DNA of 64,000 nucleotides from Listeria grayi DSM 20601 (GTDB lineage Bacteria; Bacillota; Bacilli; Lactobacillales; Listeriaceae): NCBI RefSeq assembly GCF_000148995.1, contig NZ_GL538355.1, positions 1 to 64,000 of the forward strand, read 5' to 3'. Shown piece by piece: positions 1 to 6,390 of this stretch (position 1 is its first letter; each line of letters starts with the position of its first letter). The notes under the pieces were generated by a model. It saw only the letters and a program-made list of their open reading frames with translations, ran no database searches and was not told where the DNA came from. The position numbers and the translations under genes were made by a program.

Positions 1-72
1 AGGAAGTGCAATCCCTGTCAGCGGCATCAATCCGATTGTCATCGCAATATTTTCAAAGACATTAAAAGCAAA
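1..72 (-). pseudogene. FtsW/RodA-family C-terminal fragment
   Basis: Read on the minus strand, the first 72 bases give an open frame with FNVFENIAMTIGLMPLTGIA followed by LP. This matches the conserved late segment of FtsW/RodA/SpoVE lipid II polymerases (NxGMTIGLxPxTGxPLP). The frame enters at an IS end at position 73 and leaves through the window edge, so only 24 codons are visible. It is probably a scrap left by IS-mediated rearrangement; an intact gene continuing outside the window cannot be excluded. Confidence 0.6.
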
Positions 73-154
73 GGTTCTGTTGCAAAGTTCAAAGAAGTAA
101 AATGATTTCTCAACTATTTTCTAATTTTAAGCTGGAACACCCATTAGATTATTT
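73..154 (-). mobile_element. Inverted 82-bp end fragment of an IS6-family element
   Basis: Begins with the terminal repeat GGTTCTGTTGCAAAG. The 82 bases are the reverse complement of the last 82 bases of the intact element at 155-961, with one visible mismatch. The fragment stops exactly where the left repeat of the intact copy begins. A second, oppositely oriented copy was therefore cut off by insertion of, or deletion by, the intact one. Confidence 0.85.
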
Positions 155-961
155 GGTTCTGTTGCAAAGTTTTATTTAACTGATTATTTAGTGTAGAATG
201 GAAGAAACTACACGAGGAGAATAACAATGTCCCATTTTAAAGGTAAACAATTCAAACAGGATATCATCATGGTAGCCGTGGGCTACTACTTAAGATACAA
301 TTTGAGCTATCGTGATGTTTCAGAAATCCTTAATGAGCGTGGAATCAAGGTTTGTCACACAACTGTTTATCGATGGGTACAAGAATATGGTTCGATTATT
401 TATTGCCTATGGAAGAAAAGAAATAAGTCTGCTAGCGATTCTTGGAGAATGGATGAAACATATATTAAAGTAAAAGGAAAATGGCATTATTTGTATCGTG
501 CCATCGATTCTACAGGTTTGACATTAGATATTTGGTTGCGAAAGAATCGGGATAAACAGGCGGCCTATGCTTTCTTTAAACGATTAATCAAGCAATTTGG
601 AGAACCTAGAGTTTTTGTAACGGACAAAGCACCTTCGCTAAGCAGTGCGTTCAATCGACTTAAATCTGAAGGTTTATTTTCTAACACTGAACATCGAACG
701 AGTAAATATTTGAATAATATCATTGAACAAGATCATAGGCCTATCAAGAAAAGGCACAAATTATATCAGTCCATAAGGACTGCCTCATCCACAATCAAAG
801 GAATTGAAACTATACATGCTTTATACAAAACTAGCCAAAGAGACTTTTCTCTCTTTGGCTTTTCAGTGATTCATGAAATAAATAATCTAATGGGTGTTCC
901 AGCTTAAAATTAGAAAATAGTTGAGATATCATTTTACTTCTTTGAACTTTGCAACAGAACC
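155..961 (+). mobile_element. IS6-family (IS1216/ISS1-like) insertion sequence
   Basis: An 807-bp element bounded by GGTTCTGTTGCAAAGTTT at 155 and its inverse complement ending at 961, with one 226-codon transposase. Length and terminal repeats fit the IS1216/ISS1 branch of the IS6/IS26 family. The flanking octamers (GATTATTT left, GATGTTTT right) do not match, so the copy does not sit in a simple target duplication and probably took part in a rearrangement. Confidence 0.9.
227..907 (+). CDS. IS6-family DDE transposase
   Basis: Transposase of 226 residues. It opens with the typical MSHFKGKQFKQDII and an HTH region (YRDVSEILNERGI), followed by a DDE catalytic core: D in WRMDETYIKVKG, D in VTDKAPS, E in NNIIEQDHR. 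It is clearly diverged from the two ISS1-like copies further right, most visibly in the C-terminal third (for example TSQRDFSLFGFSVIHEIN). A GGAG site precedes the ATG. Full length and apparently active. Replicative transposition of this family explains the cointegrate-like junctions nearby. Confidence 0.95.
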   Translation: MSHFKGKQFKQDIIMVAVGYYLRYNLSYRDVSEILNERGIKVCHTTVYRWVQEYGSIIYCLWKKRNKSASDSWRMDETYIKVKGKWHYLYRAIDSTGLTLDIWLRKNRDKQAAYAFFKRLIKQFGEPRVFVTDKAPSLSSAFNRLKSEGLFSNTEHRTSKYLNNIIEQDHRPIKKRHKLYQSIRTASSTIKGIETIHALYKTSQRDFSLFGFSVIHEINNLMGVPA

Positions 962-962
962 G

Positions 963-1115
963 ATGTTTTCAATTGCGCCGGTTATGCTTGAACTTTTTGA
1001 GGCTGCTTATGGTACTGATTTGTGCTGGCTTTACGAAAAAGATGTTCATATAGGATTTTATGATCTGAATAAGGATAAAGAAGTAGAAATAGAAGAAATT
1101 ATGCAATCAAAATAA
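963..1115 (+). pseudogene. Truncated 3' gene remnant next to the IS
   Basis: An open frame runs out of the IS end and continues for about 50 codons (MFSIAPVMLELFEAAYG...EIEEIMQSK). The part before the ATG at 963 is IS sequence, so the original 5' end is lost. The remaining peptide is acidic and soluble-looking; I do not recognise its family. A rho-independent terminator follows at 1203. Most likely the tail of a gene interrupted by the IS. Confidence 0.4.
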
Positions 1116-1202
1116 ATTGATGTACTGAAAGCACTGGACAGTTTTGTACTATGTTTGATTTAGGCCAAAACTTTTTGTGAAAATTATTTATAAGTAAAAA
1201 GA

Positions 1203-1236
1203 AAGAAATCACTTAATTGGATTTCTTCCTTTTTTA
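1203..1236 (+). terminator. Rho-independent terminator
   Basis: Stem AAGAAATC / GATTTCTT followed by a run of six T. It closes transcription from the IS side before the HTH operon. Confidence 0.7.
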
Positions 1237-1269
1237 TATACTCCAGATGGTTTTAAACTTTAAAAAATA

Positions 1270-1329
1270 GTAAAGATACCTTTACATTTAGAAATTTTTA
1301 TTTTATACTCTATGTAAAGGTATCTTTAC
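1270..1329 (+). promoter_or_regulatory. Promoter with two mirrored operator sites
   Basis: GTAAAGATACCTTTAC (1270-1285) and its exact reverse complement GTAAAGGTATCTTTAC (1314-1329) flank a sigma-A-like promoter: TTTACA at 1281-1286, 17-bp spacer, TATACT at 1304-1309. One operator covers the -35 and the other lies just after the -10. This is a layout for repression by a small dimeric HTH protein, presumably the product of the next gene (autoregulation, inferred). Confidence 0.7.
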
Positions 1330-1343
1330 TTGGAGATGATATA

Positions 1344-1547
1344 ATGAAAGTGTTTAACGTAGTGAAACAATTACGGGAAGATCGAAATCTGTCTCAAAAG
1401 GATTTGGCTGAGGCGTTAGAAGTATCAAGACAGACGATACATGCCATTGAAAAGGGAAAATATAATCCCAGTTTAGAACTTAGTTTATGTATAGCTAAGT
1501 ATTTTGAGACAAGTATAGAAAATATTTTTTACTTGGAGGAGAGATGA
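1344..1547 (+). CDS. Small Xre/YozG-like HTH transcriptional regulator
   Basis: 67 residues, almost entirely one HTH domain: LREDRNLSQKDLAEALEVSR with recognition helix RQTIHAIEKGKYNPS, then the C-terminal helix typical of the small YozG/Cro-like family. The start is the ATG after GGAGATGATATA. It ends one base before the ATG of the membrane protein, so the two are an operon. It probably binds the mirrored operators upstream. Such pairs of a minimal HTH and a 4-TM protein are common in Firmicutes; what they control is unknown. Confidence 0.85.
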   Translation: MKVFNVVKQLREDRNLSQKDLAEALEVSRQTIHAIEKGKYNPSLELSLCIAKYFETSIENIFYLEER

Positions 1548-1548
1548 A

Positions 1549-1962
1549 ATGAAAAAATATATAATACAAAAATTTTTAATTGTACTAATTACACTAATCT
1601 ATACAACTTTATTATTTATGATTATTAGTGGAAGGCAGCCATATGAAAACAGTAATCTTTCTATAATAGGTGGTCTAGTGGTATTTATCACTGCATATGT
1701 TATTTCAGCGTTGATGACACCTAAAAGCAAGATTTCTAAGCAAGCACAAGAGGAAAATAGAGCTAATGATGAAAGAAATAGGCATCGAAAGAAAAATGTT
1801 GCGTATATTTTTCTTTTGATACTCACATTGATAATACCAATTTTATTATTTTTACTGGATAATATGGAGGTTAATGCTATTTCTATCAAATCTATAGCGT
1901 CTATTTTTATCGGGTTAGTCATTTTATATAATGCTATACTTTATATTGTGAATAAATTTTAA
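1549..1962 (+). CDS. Four-TM membrane protein paired with the HTH regulator
   Basis: 137 residues with four hydrophobic stretches: near residues 8-28, 38-56, 84-104 and 113-134. A polar loop between the second and third (KQAQEENRANDERNRHR) is probably cytoplasmic. RBS GGAGGAGAG lies inside the end of the regulator gene, which indicates translational coupling. The pattern resembles small membrane partners of YozG-type regulators (DUF2178/DUF3796-like), but I cannot assign the family firmly. It ends at a strong bidirectional terminator. Confidence 0.75.
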   Translation: MKKYIIQKFLIVLITLIYTTLLFMIISGRQPYENSNLSIIGGLVVFITAYVISALMTPKSKISKQAQEENRANDERNRHRKKNVAYIFLLILTLIIPILLFLLDNMEVNAISIKSIASIFIGLVILYNAILYIVNKF

Positions 1963-2008
1963 AAAAGACACCTTCAAAATCCAATTGATTTTGAAGGTGT
2001 CTTTTTTT
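1961..2008. terminator. Bidirectional terminator between convergent genes
   Basis: Perfect 21-bp stem beginning AAAAAAGACACCTTC, with loop CAATT. It carries T-runs on both strands, so it serves the membrane-protein operon (+) and the secreted-protein gene (-). Confidence 0.9.
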
Positions 2009-2573
2009 ATTTTTTAACAGTGCTCTCAGTAGTTCTTACATAGCCAACTTTTCCATTCTTTTTGTACATGAATTCATCAATTACCTTATACTTATCTTGT
2101 TTTTTTGTAGACCATTTATATATTGATTGACGCATATAGTTATATTTTTTGAATAAGGATCCTCCACCTCCTATAACAGTACCTACTACAGAAGCAATCG
2201 TTGTTTGGGCAATTTTACTTACAACCCCTCCGGCTGCTAAAAATGCCAAGTCATAAATAGTGTTCGCAGCAGATAATTTTACAGTTTTTTTACCAACAAA
2301 TTTGTATTTTGAACCACCACCATCAACAGGTGCGTTTGAAAAAACTTGGATTGGAGGAAGAGCAGACCCTTGATCTAGTAATGTGGTATCTAAAGCAGGT
2401 GTTTCATCATCAGAAGTTAAATTTTCTCCTGAAGGAAGAGCGCTATCATCAGTAACAGTCTGTTCATTTTCTTCTGCAAATACTGAAATGGTAGCAGACA
2501 AAGGGGTCAAGAATACAGCAATTGCTACAGTAAAGATTAAAAATTTGAATACGTTTTCTTTTTTCAAGTGCAT
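2007..2573 (-). CDS. Secreted protein of unknown function
   Basis: 188 residues. It has an N-terminal signal peptide (about residues 1-34, hydrophobic core FLIFTVAIAVFLTPLSAT, likely cut after VFA). A low-complexity acidic linker rich in S/T/D/E follows to about residue 80. The C-terminal part holds a Gly/Ala/Val-rich segment (LAAGGVVSKIAQTTIASVVG) and a basic tail. RBS AAGGAGATG lies ahead of the ATG. The small, glycine-rich hydrophobic centre is reminiscent of secreted bacteriocin-like or membrane-active peptides, but no immunity or transport gene adjoins it. Function unassigned. Confidence 0.7.
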   Translation of the reverse strand: MHLKKENVFKFLIFTVAIAVFLTPLSATISVFAEENEQTVTDDSALPSGENLTSDDETPALDTTLLDQGSALPPIQVFSNAPVDGGGSKYKFVGKKTVKLSAANTIYDLAFLAAGGVVSKIAQTTIASVVGTVIGGGGSLFKKYNYMRQSIYKWSTKKQDKYKVIDEFMYKKNGKVGYVRTTESTVKK

Positions 2574-2602
2574 AATTTCATCTCCTTAGTTAGTATGCTC
2601 TA

Positions 2603-2631
2603 ATTTTAATCAATCCAAACGGGCAAGTCAA
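2603..2631 (-). promoter_or_regulatory. Sigma-A promoter of the secreted-protein gene
   Basis: On the minus strand: TTGACT, 17-bp spacer, TAAAAT, about 30 bases ahead of the RBS and ATG at 2573. No operator-like repeat is obvious. Confidence 0.6.
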
Positions 2632-2762
2632 TTGTTTTTTCAGAATAATTACAAATGTTACAAAAAATTACCTTCATAGGAAAAAAGTGGAAGAAATATA
2701 CCTTGAACGAACTATAAGTTGAGTATATTGCAGTAAAATTCTCTCTTTTTTACATAATTCAC

Positions 2763-2817
2763 TTGCTAAATAGAACATTTGTTTGTATAATTTAATACAT
2801 AAATAGAACGTTTGTTC
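2763..2817 (+). promoter_or_regulatory. SOS promoter with two LexA/DinR boxes
   Basis: Promoter TTGCTA (2763-2768), 17-bp spacer, TATAAT (2786-2791). One LexA-type box GAACATTTGTTT lies in the spacer (2773-2784) and a perfect GAACGTTTGTTC at 2806-2817. The Gram-positive consensus is GAACnnnnGTTC. The double box predicts tight, damage-inducible control of the yolD-uvrX pair. Confidence 0.85.
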
Positions 2818-2838
2818 TTGTTGGAGGAGGTCATTTCA

Positions 2839-3183
2839 ATGACTTATCGAGATCGAGGCATGCAAAAATGGCAGGGCATGATTCTATCTGAACATACAGA
2901 ACAACTAGAACAAGCAAAAAGAAAGTTATCCTGGCTACCGCGGCAAAGTGAAGAATGCCTGGTAGAAATTTTAAGCTACGCTGTTACAAAGCAGCATGCT
3001 ATAACGATTCAACGACTAACAAAGGATGAAAACGGATCTCCCCTTCCCTTTGTCGTGGGGAGAATCGCTGGTGTGGAAGATGATCGAATTTATATGAGAG
3101 ATATGGCCGGCGAGATCAATGTGTTGACATTTGACGATATTAATCATATTTCAGAAGGGACAATAGAAAAATGGTACAGGTAG
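2839..3183 (+). CDS. YolD-like protein, partner of the Y-family polymerase
   Basis: 114 residues from the ATG at 2839, which follows GGAGGAGG (in-frame upstream codons lack an RBS). It begins MTYRDRGMQKWQGMILSEHT, the usual opening of YolD-like proteins, and ends in a small beta-rich domain. YolD proteins are encoded directly before Y-family polymerases and are thought to accompany them like UmuD' accompanies UmuC. The gene overlaps uvrX by 13 bases, so the two are translationally coupled under the SOS promoter. Confidence 0.9.
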   Translation: MTYRDRGMQKWQGMILSEHTEQLEQAKRKLSWLPRQSEECLVEILSYAVTKQHAITIQRLTKDENGSPLPFVVGRIAGVEDDRIYMRDMAGEINVLTFDDINHISEGTIEKWYR

Positions 3184-4451
3184 AAGATTACACCCACGTC
3201 CCCTCTCGTGATATTCTTTGTGTCGATGTGAAGTCGTTTTTTGCCAGTGTGGAATGTGTTAAGCGTGGTTTAGATCCACTACAGGCTTTTCTTGTCGTCA
3301 TGAGTAATGCAGATCGTGCTGGAGGATTAGTGCTTGCAGCAAGTCCACAAATGAAAAAAGTTTTCCGAATCAAGACAGGATCTAGAAAATTTGAAGTGCC
3401 AGAGGACGATCCTCGCATTGTTATTGCTCCCCCACGCATGAAGTTGTACTTACATGTAAATGAGCTCATCCAGAAAATCTTCCTTCGATATGTATCCAGG
3501 GAAGATTTTCATGTCTATTCTATCGACGAAGCCTTTTTGGATGTGACACATAGTAAAAAACTATTTGGATCAGCGGAAGTCATCGCGAAAAAGATCCAAG
3601 CAGATATTTTAAAGGAGTTAAGACTGTATGTCACAGTTGGCGTTGGGGACAATCCCCTATTGGCCAAGTTAGCGTTAGATAATGCAGCTAAACATCAAAA
3701 ATCAGGTATTGCGGAGTGGCGATATAAAGATGTACCGGAAACTGTATGGAAGATCCGTCCAGTAACTGATTTTTGGGGAATTGGAAAAAGGACAGCTTTT
3801 CAGCTAGAGCGAATGGGGATTTATAGTATATATGGATTGAGCCAGATGCCCCCTTCTTATCTCAAAAAACGATTAGGTATCATTGGAGAGCAACTTTATT
3901 ATCATGCGCATGGGATCGATTATAGCCGTCTGTCAGAAAAGTATAAGCCACTTGAGAAGTCGTATGGAAAGAGCCAAATCCTAGAAAAGGATTACCATGA
4001 TCCGGAACAGATCGCCGTGATTATTCAAGAAATGGTGGAAGAAGTAGCGATGCGCCTACGCAATCATCATGTTGATACCAGCGTCATTCATCTAAGCGCC
4101 GGCTACAGCCGATATTCCACTCGGAACGGTTTTAGCCACCAAAAAAAGATAATGGCAACCGACAGTAGCAAGGAGCTTGTCCCCTACTTCTTAGAAATGT
4201 TTTGGAAGTATCAGGAAAATGATGCGGTGCGATCAGTTGCGGTTAGTTGTGGTGGCATCAAAAGAAAAACATCGATGCAGCTGAGCGTATTTGAAGACTA
4301 TACAAAAACGCTCCAGCAAGAACAGCTAGAGCGTACGATTGATAAGATTCGTGATCGTTATGGTTTTAAAGCATTGATGCATGCTAATAGTTTGATCGAT
4401 GGTGCTACCGGGTTGAAACGATCTGGCCTTGTAGGTGGACACAAGGGTTAA
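3171..4451 (+). CDS. uvrX: Y-family DNA polymerase (UvrX/ImpB-like), error-prone
   Basis: 426 residues, normal for plasmid and prophage UvrX-type translesion polymerases. The palm catalytic motifs are visible: ILCVDVKSFFASVECV near residue 15 and YSIDEAFLDV near residue 115. A helix-hairpin-helix thumb (FWGIGKRTAFQLERMGIYS) and a C-terminal little-finger region follow. It copies damaged DNA with loss of fidelity. The LexA boxes upstream place it in the host SOS response. Frequent on conjugative plasmids, where it can help establishment as single-stranded DNA or tolerance of UV. Confidence 0.93.
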   Translation: MVQVEDYTHVPSRDILCVDVKSFFASVECVKRGLDPLQAFLVVMSNADRAGGLVLAASPQMKKVFRIKTGSRKFEVPEDDPRIVIAPPRMKLYLHVNELIQKIFLRYVSREDFHVYSIDEAFLDVTHSKKLFGSAEVIAKKIQADILKELRLYVTVGVGDNPLLAKLALDNAAKHQKSGIAEWRYKDVPETVWKIRPVTDFWGIGKRTAFQLERMGIYSIYGLSQMPPSYLKKRLGIIGEQLYYHAHGIDYSRLSEKYKPLEKSYGKSQILEKDYHDPEQIAVIIQEMVEEVAMRLRNHHVDTSVIHLSAGYSRYSTRNGFSHQKKIMATDSSKELVPYFLEMFWKYQENDAVRSVAVSCGGIKRKTSMQLSVFEDYTKTLQQEQLERTIDKIRDRYGFKALMHANSLIDGATGLKRSGLVGGHKG

Positions 4452-4452
4452 A

Positions 4453-4514
4453 TTTAATCTACAAATAGATACATCTACATATCTACATATCTACATGGAT
4501 ACATGTAGATATGT
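4453..4514. repeat. Short direct repeats downstream of parAB (centromere-like)
   Basis: Tandem TCTACATA units, ending in the inverted unit ATACATGTAGATATG, lie between uvrX and the 3' end of the ParB-like gene. The same TCTACA/TGTAGA words recur in the longer array at 5706-5998. The par genes are thus bracketed by repeats on both sides, as expected for binding sites of a small CopG-type ParB protein. Confidence 0.7.
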
Positions 4515-4859
4515 TTATTTCCTTTTCTTTTGATAAATAGCTACAATCGTGCGAAGTTCTCTTTTTTCATCAGAAGTCAAAGTAGCTTCATGTTCATCAA
4601 TTAGTACATCAAGTAACTCATCCACAGAATTTAAACCTTTGAGTGTTACAAGAGCATTGATTCTATCCTTATTTCTATAGCTGAGGCGAGTTGTAGTAGA
4701 CTTTTCAGCTATTTTATTTTGCACAGTTGCTTTTGGTTCTTCTTCGACTGCTGCAAAAATACTATTTCTTGAAAATGATGAACTAGGTTCGATTTGTTTG
4801 TTTCGTTCAATAGTTTTAGGTGATTTGCTTAGTAAATTCCTTTTTTTATCATTACCCAT
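4515..4859 (-). CDS. Small ParB-like centromere-binding protein
   Basis: 114 residues. The N-terminal half is polar and unstructured (KSPKTIERNKQIEPSSSFSR). The C-terminal half resembles a ribbon-helix-helix/CopG-like fold: TTRLSYRNKDRINALVTLKG then SVDELLDVLIDEHEATL. It overlaps the stop of parA by one base. The position and size match the small partner of ParA in Gram-positive plasmid partition loci (for example PrgO-like proteins). It probably binds the flanking repeats and represses the operon. Confidence 0.8.
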   Translation of the reverse strand: MGNDKKRNLLSKSPKTIERNKQIEPSSSFSRNSIFAAVEEEPKATVQNKIAEKSTTTRLSYRNKDRINALVTLKGLNSVDELLDVLIDEHEATLTSDEKRELRTIVAIYQKKRK

Positions 4860-5695
4860 TACTCATTAGCCTCCAAATCACTTAATCTTTGTAAAAACTC
4901 AGTTGTAACTTCTTTATAAAGTTTAGTTACCCTCTTATCATGCATATCAGCACCATCATCGATTGAAGGGTCAATAATTCCAGTGAGGTCATATCTTTTT
5001 AGTCTTTCCATGTTTTTTACTAGCGTATTAAACAAGTTCTCTTCTCCAAAACTTTTTTTCGCGTTCTCCAAAGTGGAAATATCAACTGCAGCGTTATTTT
5101 TTAAGAGTACAGGTAACACTCCAAGTATGTCAAAATTCGCTTTGTATATATCAATAAGTTCTTGAAGATACTTAATATATGCTTCTGCACCTACCAGGCT
5201 TCTTTCATGTGTTTGTAAGACTATTATAGTATAGTCACTACCATAGAGAGCAGAATCTGTATACAACGATAGTGTCGGTGGAACATCTATTAGTATAAAA
5301 TCGAATTCATCCCTTAGGGGATCTATTAATTTTGATAAATAAGAAATCCTATCTAATTGGCTATTAGGGAATTTTTTTTCAAGGAATAAAGGATAAGAAG
5401 TAAAATCTGCAAAACTAGGTAATAAGAACAAGTTAGTTTTGATATTTAAAACTATTTCTTCAATAGATCCTTCAGAAATAGCTGTCATTAGAGTTTTATC
5501 AAAAGTTACAATATTGTCTTCTAGCCGCTGCTTAGTAAGTAGATATAGTGACGTTGCATTTGCTTGCGGATCCAAATCAATAAGTAATGTCTTTTTACCT
5601 TGTCTTGCAAGTTCATTTCCTATCATTGCACTATTGGTAGTTTTACCAGTTCCTCCCTTGAAGTTACCGAATGTTATTACTTTAGCTTTAGACAT
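4859..5695 (-). CDS. parA: ParA-family partition ATPase
   Basis: 278 residues with a deviant Walker A (FKGGTGKTTNSAMIG) at residues 11-25, the A' motif TLLIDLDPQAN and Walker B FILIDVPPTLS. It lacks an N-terminal HTH, so it is a type Ib ParA that needs the small partner protein for DNA binding and regulation. It segregates plasmid copies using a nucleoid ATPase gradient. Expression starts from the repeat-rich region at 5700-6000, where autorepression is likely. PrgP/ParA of enterococcal plasmids is the expected homologue class. Confidence 0.95.
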   Translation of the reverse strand: MSKAKVITFGNFKGGTGKTTNSAMIGNELARQGKKTLLIDLDPQANATSLYLLTKQRLEDNIVTFDKTLMTAISEGSIEEIVLNIKTNLFLLPSFADFTSYPLFLEKKFPNSQLDRISYLSKLIDPLRDEFDFILIDVPPTLSLYTDSALYGSDYTIIVLQTHERSLVGAEAYIKYLQELIDIYKANFDILGVLPVLLKNNAAVDISTLENAKKSFGEENLFNTLVKNMERLKRYDLTGIIDPSIDDGADMHDKRVTKLYKEVTTEFLQRLSDLEANE

Positions 5696-5705
5696 TTTTC
5701 TCGCT

Positions 5706-5998
5706 CCTTTTTATCTACAAATCTACATGTAGACTTAATATGATTTAAACTTATCACATTTATACCAATAGTTCAAGTGATATTTTTTCAAATAGTCTAC
5801 AAATCTACAAAATTACAAATATACATGTAACCAAGAATACAAATATATTAATCTACAAAATTACAAATCTACAAATCTACATCTATCGTGATAAAAAACC
5901 CCACCGCTGTGATTGTTTACAACTGTATATCTACATGTATATTAAAATACAAATATACAAATATGCAAGTATACTTGTATATTTGTAGATTTGTATAC
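5706..5998. repeat. AT-rich array of CTACAA/TACATGTA repeats (putative par centromere and operator)
   Basis: About 290 non-coding bases filled with variants of AATCTACAA, AAATTACAAA and the palindrome TACATGTA, in both orientations. The best-preserved tandem runs are at 5795-5825 and 5853-5885, and a long inverted run lies at 5936-5996. It lies directly upstream of parA. The likely role is the partition site plus operator; an iteron role in replication is the alternative, since rep begins only 400 bases away. Confidence 0.7.
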
Positions 5999-6064
5999 GT
6001 TAGTAAAAAGTATCTCTTAAATCTTTTGTTTTTCTAGTTTACAAAAAAACAAACTTGTTGTACA

Positions 6065-6158
6065 GTAAACTCAAATAAAAAAAAAGGAATCGCCATGAAA
6101 AAAGTACGACCAATACTTTTTTCATGTAACTCACCATCTTCCAGATGAATGAGTTTAC
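6065..6158. other. Inverted repeats between par and rep (alternative stem-loops)
   Basis: A 12-bp perfect hairpin ATGAAAAAAGTA / TACTTTTTTCAT (6095-6125) is followed by AACTCA...TGAGTT (6128-6155) with inner CATCT/AGATG. GTAAACTC (6065-6072) can instead pair with GAGTTTAC (6151-6158), enclosing the first hairpin. These look like RNA regulatory or terminator structures ahead of the rep leader. No open frame is present. Confidence 0.55.
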
Positions 6159-6263
6159 ACGAACCCTTCTTTGCTATAATATTCGATTGTTTATCTAAAA
6201 AAAATTATAGCATAAGTAGGCTTATTTAACAATGCTTTTAACCGCATTTTATCTAAGGTTTTT

Positions 6264-6345
6264 AACGTTTCGTGGCGATAACTTGGCTACGAAACGTTTG
6301 TTGTTTTCTGACAAACTTTCTAATTGGCGAAGTTTGTCTTTTTTT
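6264..6345 (+). promoter_or_regulatory. rep leader: hairpin plus terminator-like attenuator
   Basis: Hairpin AACGTTTCGT / ACGAAACGTT (6264-6298) is followed by GACAAACTT / AAGTTTGTC with seven T (6310-6345), an intrinsic terminator 45 bases before the rep RBS. In pIP501 and pAMbeta1, rep is controlled by a countertranscript RNA that favours such a terminator. The same logic is inferred here because the Rep protein is of that family. Confidence 0.7.
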
Positions 6346-6390
6346 ATTGGCAAAATCGTGCGGATAAAAAACGGGAAAGGAGACCTCCTT

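Noticed and set aside
155-961. Composite transposon between the IS at 155 and the IS at 47099
   Set aside because: The left element belongs to a different sub-lineage, its flanks show no matching octamers, and the interval contains the whole plasmid backbone.
2007-2573. Class II bacteriocin precursor
   Set aside because: No double-glycine leader, no YGNGV motif, no immunity or ABC-transporter gene beside it; only a Gly-rich hydrophobic stretch.
6232-6390. N-terminal extension of the Rep protein by 53 codons
   Set aside because: The stretch contains a perfect hairpin and an intrinsic terminator and has no RBS. The ATG at 6391 has a strong one and matches the family start.
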